The position numbers were made by a program, and so were the translations under genes. Below, piece after piece: positions 24,923 through 26,067 of a stretch of 26,067 nucleotides of DNA. Every line of letters begins with the position of its first letter. The first letter of the stretch is position 1. This stretch comes from Pseudomonadota bacterium (GTDB taxonomy: Bacteria > Pseudomonadota > Gammaproteobacteria > Xanthomonadales > Xanthomonadaceae). The stretch is taken from NCBI GenBank assembly GCA_023430045.1, contig JAEZCF010000067.1, forward strand, positions 1 through 26,067. The letters are read 5' to 3'. The notes below the pieces were generated by a model. The model saw only the letters and a program-made list of their open reading frames with translations, did no database searches and was not told the origin of the DNA.

Positions 24923-26002
24923 TTACTTGACGGCCCAGTAGATGTCGTACGTGCCTTCCGGAGTGAACGACTTGTCCACGCCGTCCTTCCAGGACTCGTA
25001 CGGACGATCGATCACTTCGTTGCCGCCGGTCACCGACCACGCACGCAGGGCGTTGCGGGCGATGTCCAGGCCAGCCATGTGGCCGGTGTAGGCCGCGTGG
25101 GCCGAACGGTGCGGAGCGACATGCACGTACTTGACCGGGGCACCACCGTCGATCTTCACCGTCAGGGCTTCGGCAGTCGCGCCTTCAGCACCCTTCTTCT
25201 TGACCGGCTGGGCCACGTCGAAGGCGTACTTCTCGGCGCCGAAATCGGTGGTGATGATGCGGAACGGACCGGCGGCTTCGAGGTTGTTGGCCTCCATGAC
25301 GCGCTTGATCCACTCCTGGTTGTCCTTGATGGACTTGGTGATGGTTTCCTGGCCGCGGTCCACATTGCCGGCGGTGACGACCAGCAGGTCCTCGGCCGGG
25401 ACGTCCACGATGGCCAGATCGGTCAGCGGGGCTTCGGCGGTGCGGTAGTCCACGTTCGGCACGGTGGCCAGCATGTTGGCCATGCGCGACAGACCCAGCT
25501 TCAGGTCGTCACCGGCGTGACGGCTTACGTACAGGCCAGCGTAACGACCGAACAGGTTGAAACCGTACTTGACGTTGTAGTCCTGCGTGATCTTGACGTT
25601 GCGGCCACCCTTGCCGGTCGGCTCGAGGGTGAAGTTGGTCACCTTGTCGTGGCCCTTGCTCTCGTCCTCGATGGCGATGGCAACGTGCTTGTTCTGCTCG
25701 GACTCGGTGATCACCCAGCTACCCTGGCCCAAGGAACCTTCCTTGGAGGTGTAGTCCAGGCGTGCGCCGACGCCGGCAGCGGGGCCGGAGTGCTTCAGTT
25801 CAACGGCGGGATCGCGCAGCAAGAGCGGGTTCCAGTCCTTGAAGCGGCGCAGGCTGTTGACCGTGTCGAACACGATCGTCATCTTGCGGTTGGTCTCGAT
25901 GCTTTCGGAAATATGGCGCTCGCCCGGCAGACATACGCCAATGATGACGAACAGGCCAGCCACGATCCCCAAGGCGATCAGGAACTCGATAATACGGGTC
26001 AT
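24923..26002 (-). CDS. Membrane-anchored SRPBCC / GyrI-like small-molecule-binding protein
   Basis: A 359-aa protein with one N-terminal membrane helix (residues 5-24, IEFLIALGIVAGLFVIIGVC). An SRPBCC-type domain follows (about 30-180: VFDTVNSLRRFKDWNPLLLRDPAVELKHSGP..., typical of polyketide-cyclase-like proteins). The C-terminal part (about 195-357) resembles the GyrI-like/AraC effector-binding fold (YVHVAPHRSAHAAYTGHMAGLDIARNALRAW). The tandem suggests a periplasmic binding protein for hydrophobic small molecules; the ligand is unknown. GGAGA lies 8 nt before the ATG. It is monocistronic with a strong terminator. Codon choice is less GC-extreme than in its neighbours, which fits high expression. 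The promoter probably lies at or beyond the window's right edge. Confidence 0.85.
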   Translation of the reverse strand: MTRIIEFLIALGIVAGLFVIIGVCLPGERHISESIETNRKMTIVFDTVNSLRRFKDWNPLLLRDPAVELKHSGPAAGVGARLDYTSKEGSLGQGSWVITESEQNKHVAIAIEDESKGHDKVTNFTLEPTGKGGRNVKITQDYNVKYGFNLFGRYAGLYVSRHAGDDLKLGLSRMANMLATVPNVDYRTAEAPLTDLAIVDVPAEDLLVVTAGNVDRGQETITKSIKDNQEWIKRVMEANNLEAAGPFRIITTDFGAEKYAFDVAQPVKKKGAEGATAEALTVKIDGGAPVKYVHVAPHRSAHAAYTGHMAGLDIARNALRAWSVTGGNEVIDRPYESWKDGVDKSFTPEGTYDIYWAVK

Positions 26003-26067
26003 TCAGGAGTCTCCGGGGCCGATCCCACGGCCGGGTTGATTGAAGCGAAGCGCCAATCCTAGCAGGC

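Overview
The window is GC-rich chromosomal DNA from the Xanthomonadaceae, most likely the Stenotrophomonas maltophilia group. Two things support this: the gene content (a bifunctional ThrA, Bpt leucyltransferase, PurT and stand-alone TesB), and more than a dozen short GTAG-headed palindromes that match the SMAG family of repeats known from S. maltophilia. I see no tRNA, rRNA, CRISPR array, transposase, integrase or phage gene. The window looks like core chromosome with lineage-specific signalling genes. The left edge cuts through thrA, and a SMAG-like repeat lies inside that reading frame right at the edge.

Region by region. (1) 1-2961, minus strand: thrA (aspartokinase/homoserine dehydrogenase, partial) with a promoter, a Thr/Ile-rich leader peptide and competing RNA stems, preceded by an EamA transporter. 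(2) 3029-4270, minus: an AraC-type regulator and a BLUF blue-light sensor. (3) 4374-4614: a cluster of SMAG repeats. (4) 4611-10271, minus: a tightly coupled four-gene signalling operon: a three-receiver hybrid kinase, CheR methyltransferase, CheB methylesterase and a receiver-kinase. No chemoreceptor, CheA or CheW is present. Divergent from it, 10415-11924 plus, are a PAS kinase and a single-domain receiver. (5) 11927-12126: five more SMAG repeats. (6) 12148-13411: a PCu(A)C copper chaperone (minus) and an enoyl-CoA isomerase/hydratase (plus) with start codons 34 bp apart. (7) 13443-16304: a SMAG pair, tesB, a DUF2007-like membrane protein, and an ECF sigma factor fused to a multi-pass membrane domain, closed by a bidirectional terminator. 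(8) 16331-19127: an EF-hand protein (minus), bpt, and a secreted endonuclease/exonuclease/phosphatase-fold protein. (9) 19226-20413 minus: purT. (10) 20498-23769 plus: a perfect palindrome, then an SPFH protein, a ribbon-helix-helix regulator, a DUF4177 protein, a PH-like membrane protein, an M15 peptidase and a small membrane protein. (11) 23772-26002 minus: an AlkA-like glycosylase and DUF423 protein in tandem, a strong terminator, and an SRPBCC/GyrI-like membrane-anchored protein.

The most interesting systems are these. The CheR/CheB-hybrid kinase operon has a kinase coiled coil carrying Glu/Gln pairs at exact seven-residue spacing, like the methylation helices of chemoreceptors. The thr leader has competing stems but no terminator U-run, which suggests translational rather than transcriptional attenuation. 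The ECF sigma factor is built into a membrane protein. The SPFH/RHH operon has an operator-like palindrome at its promoter.
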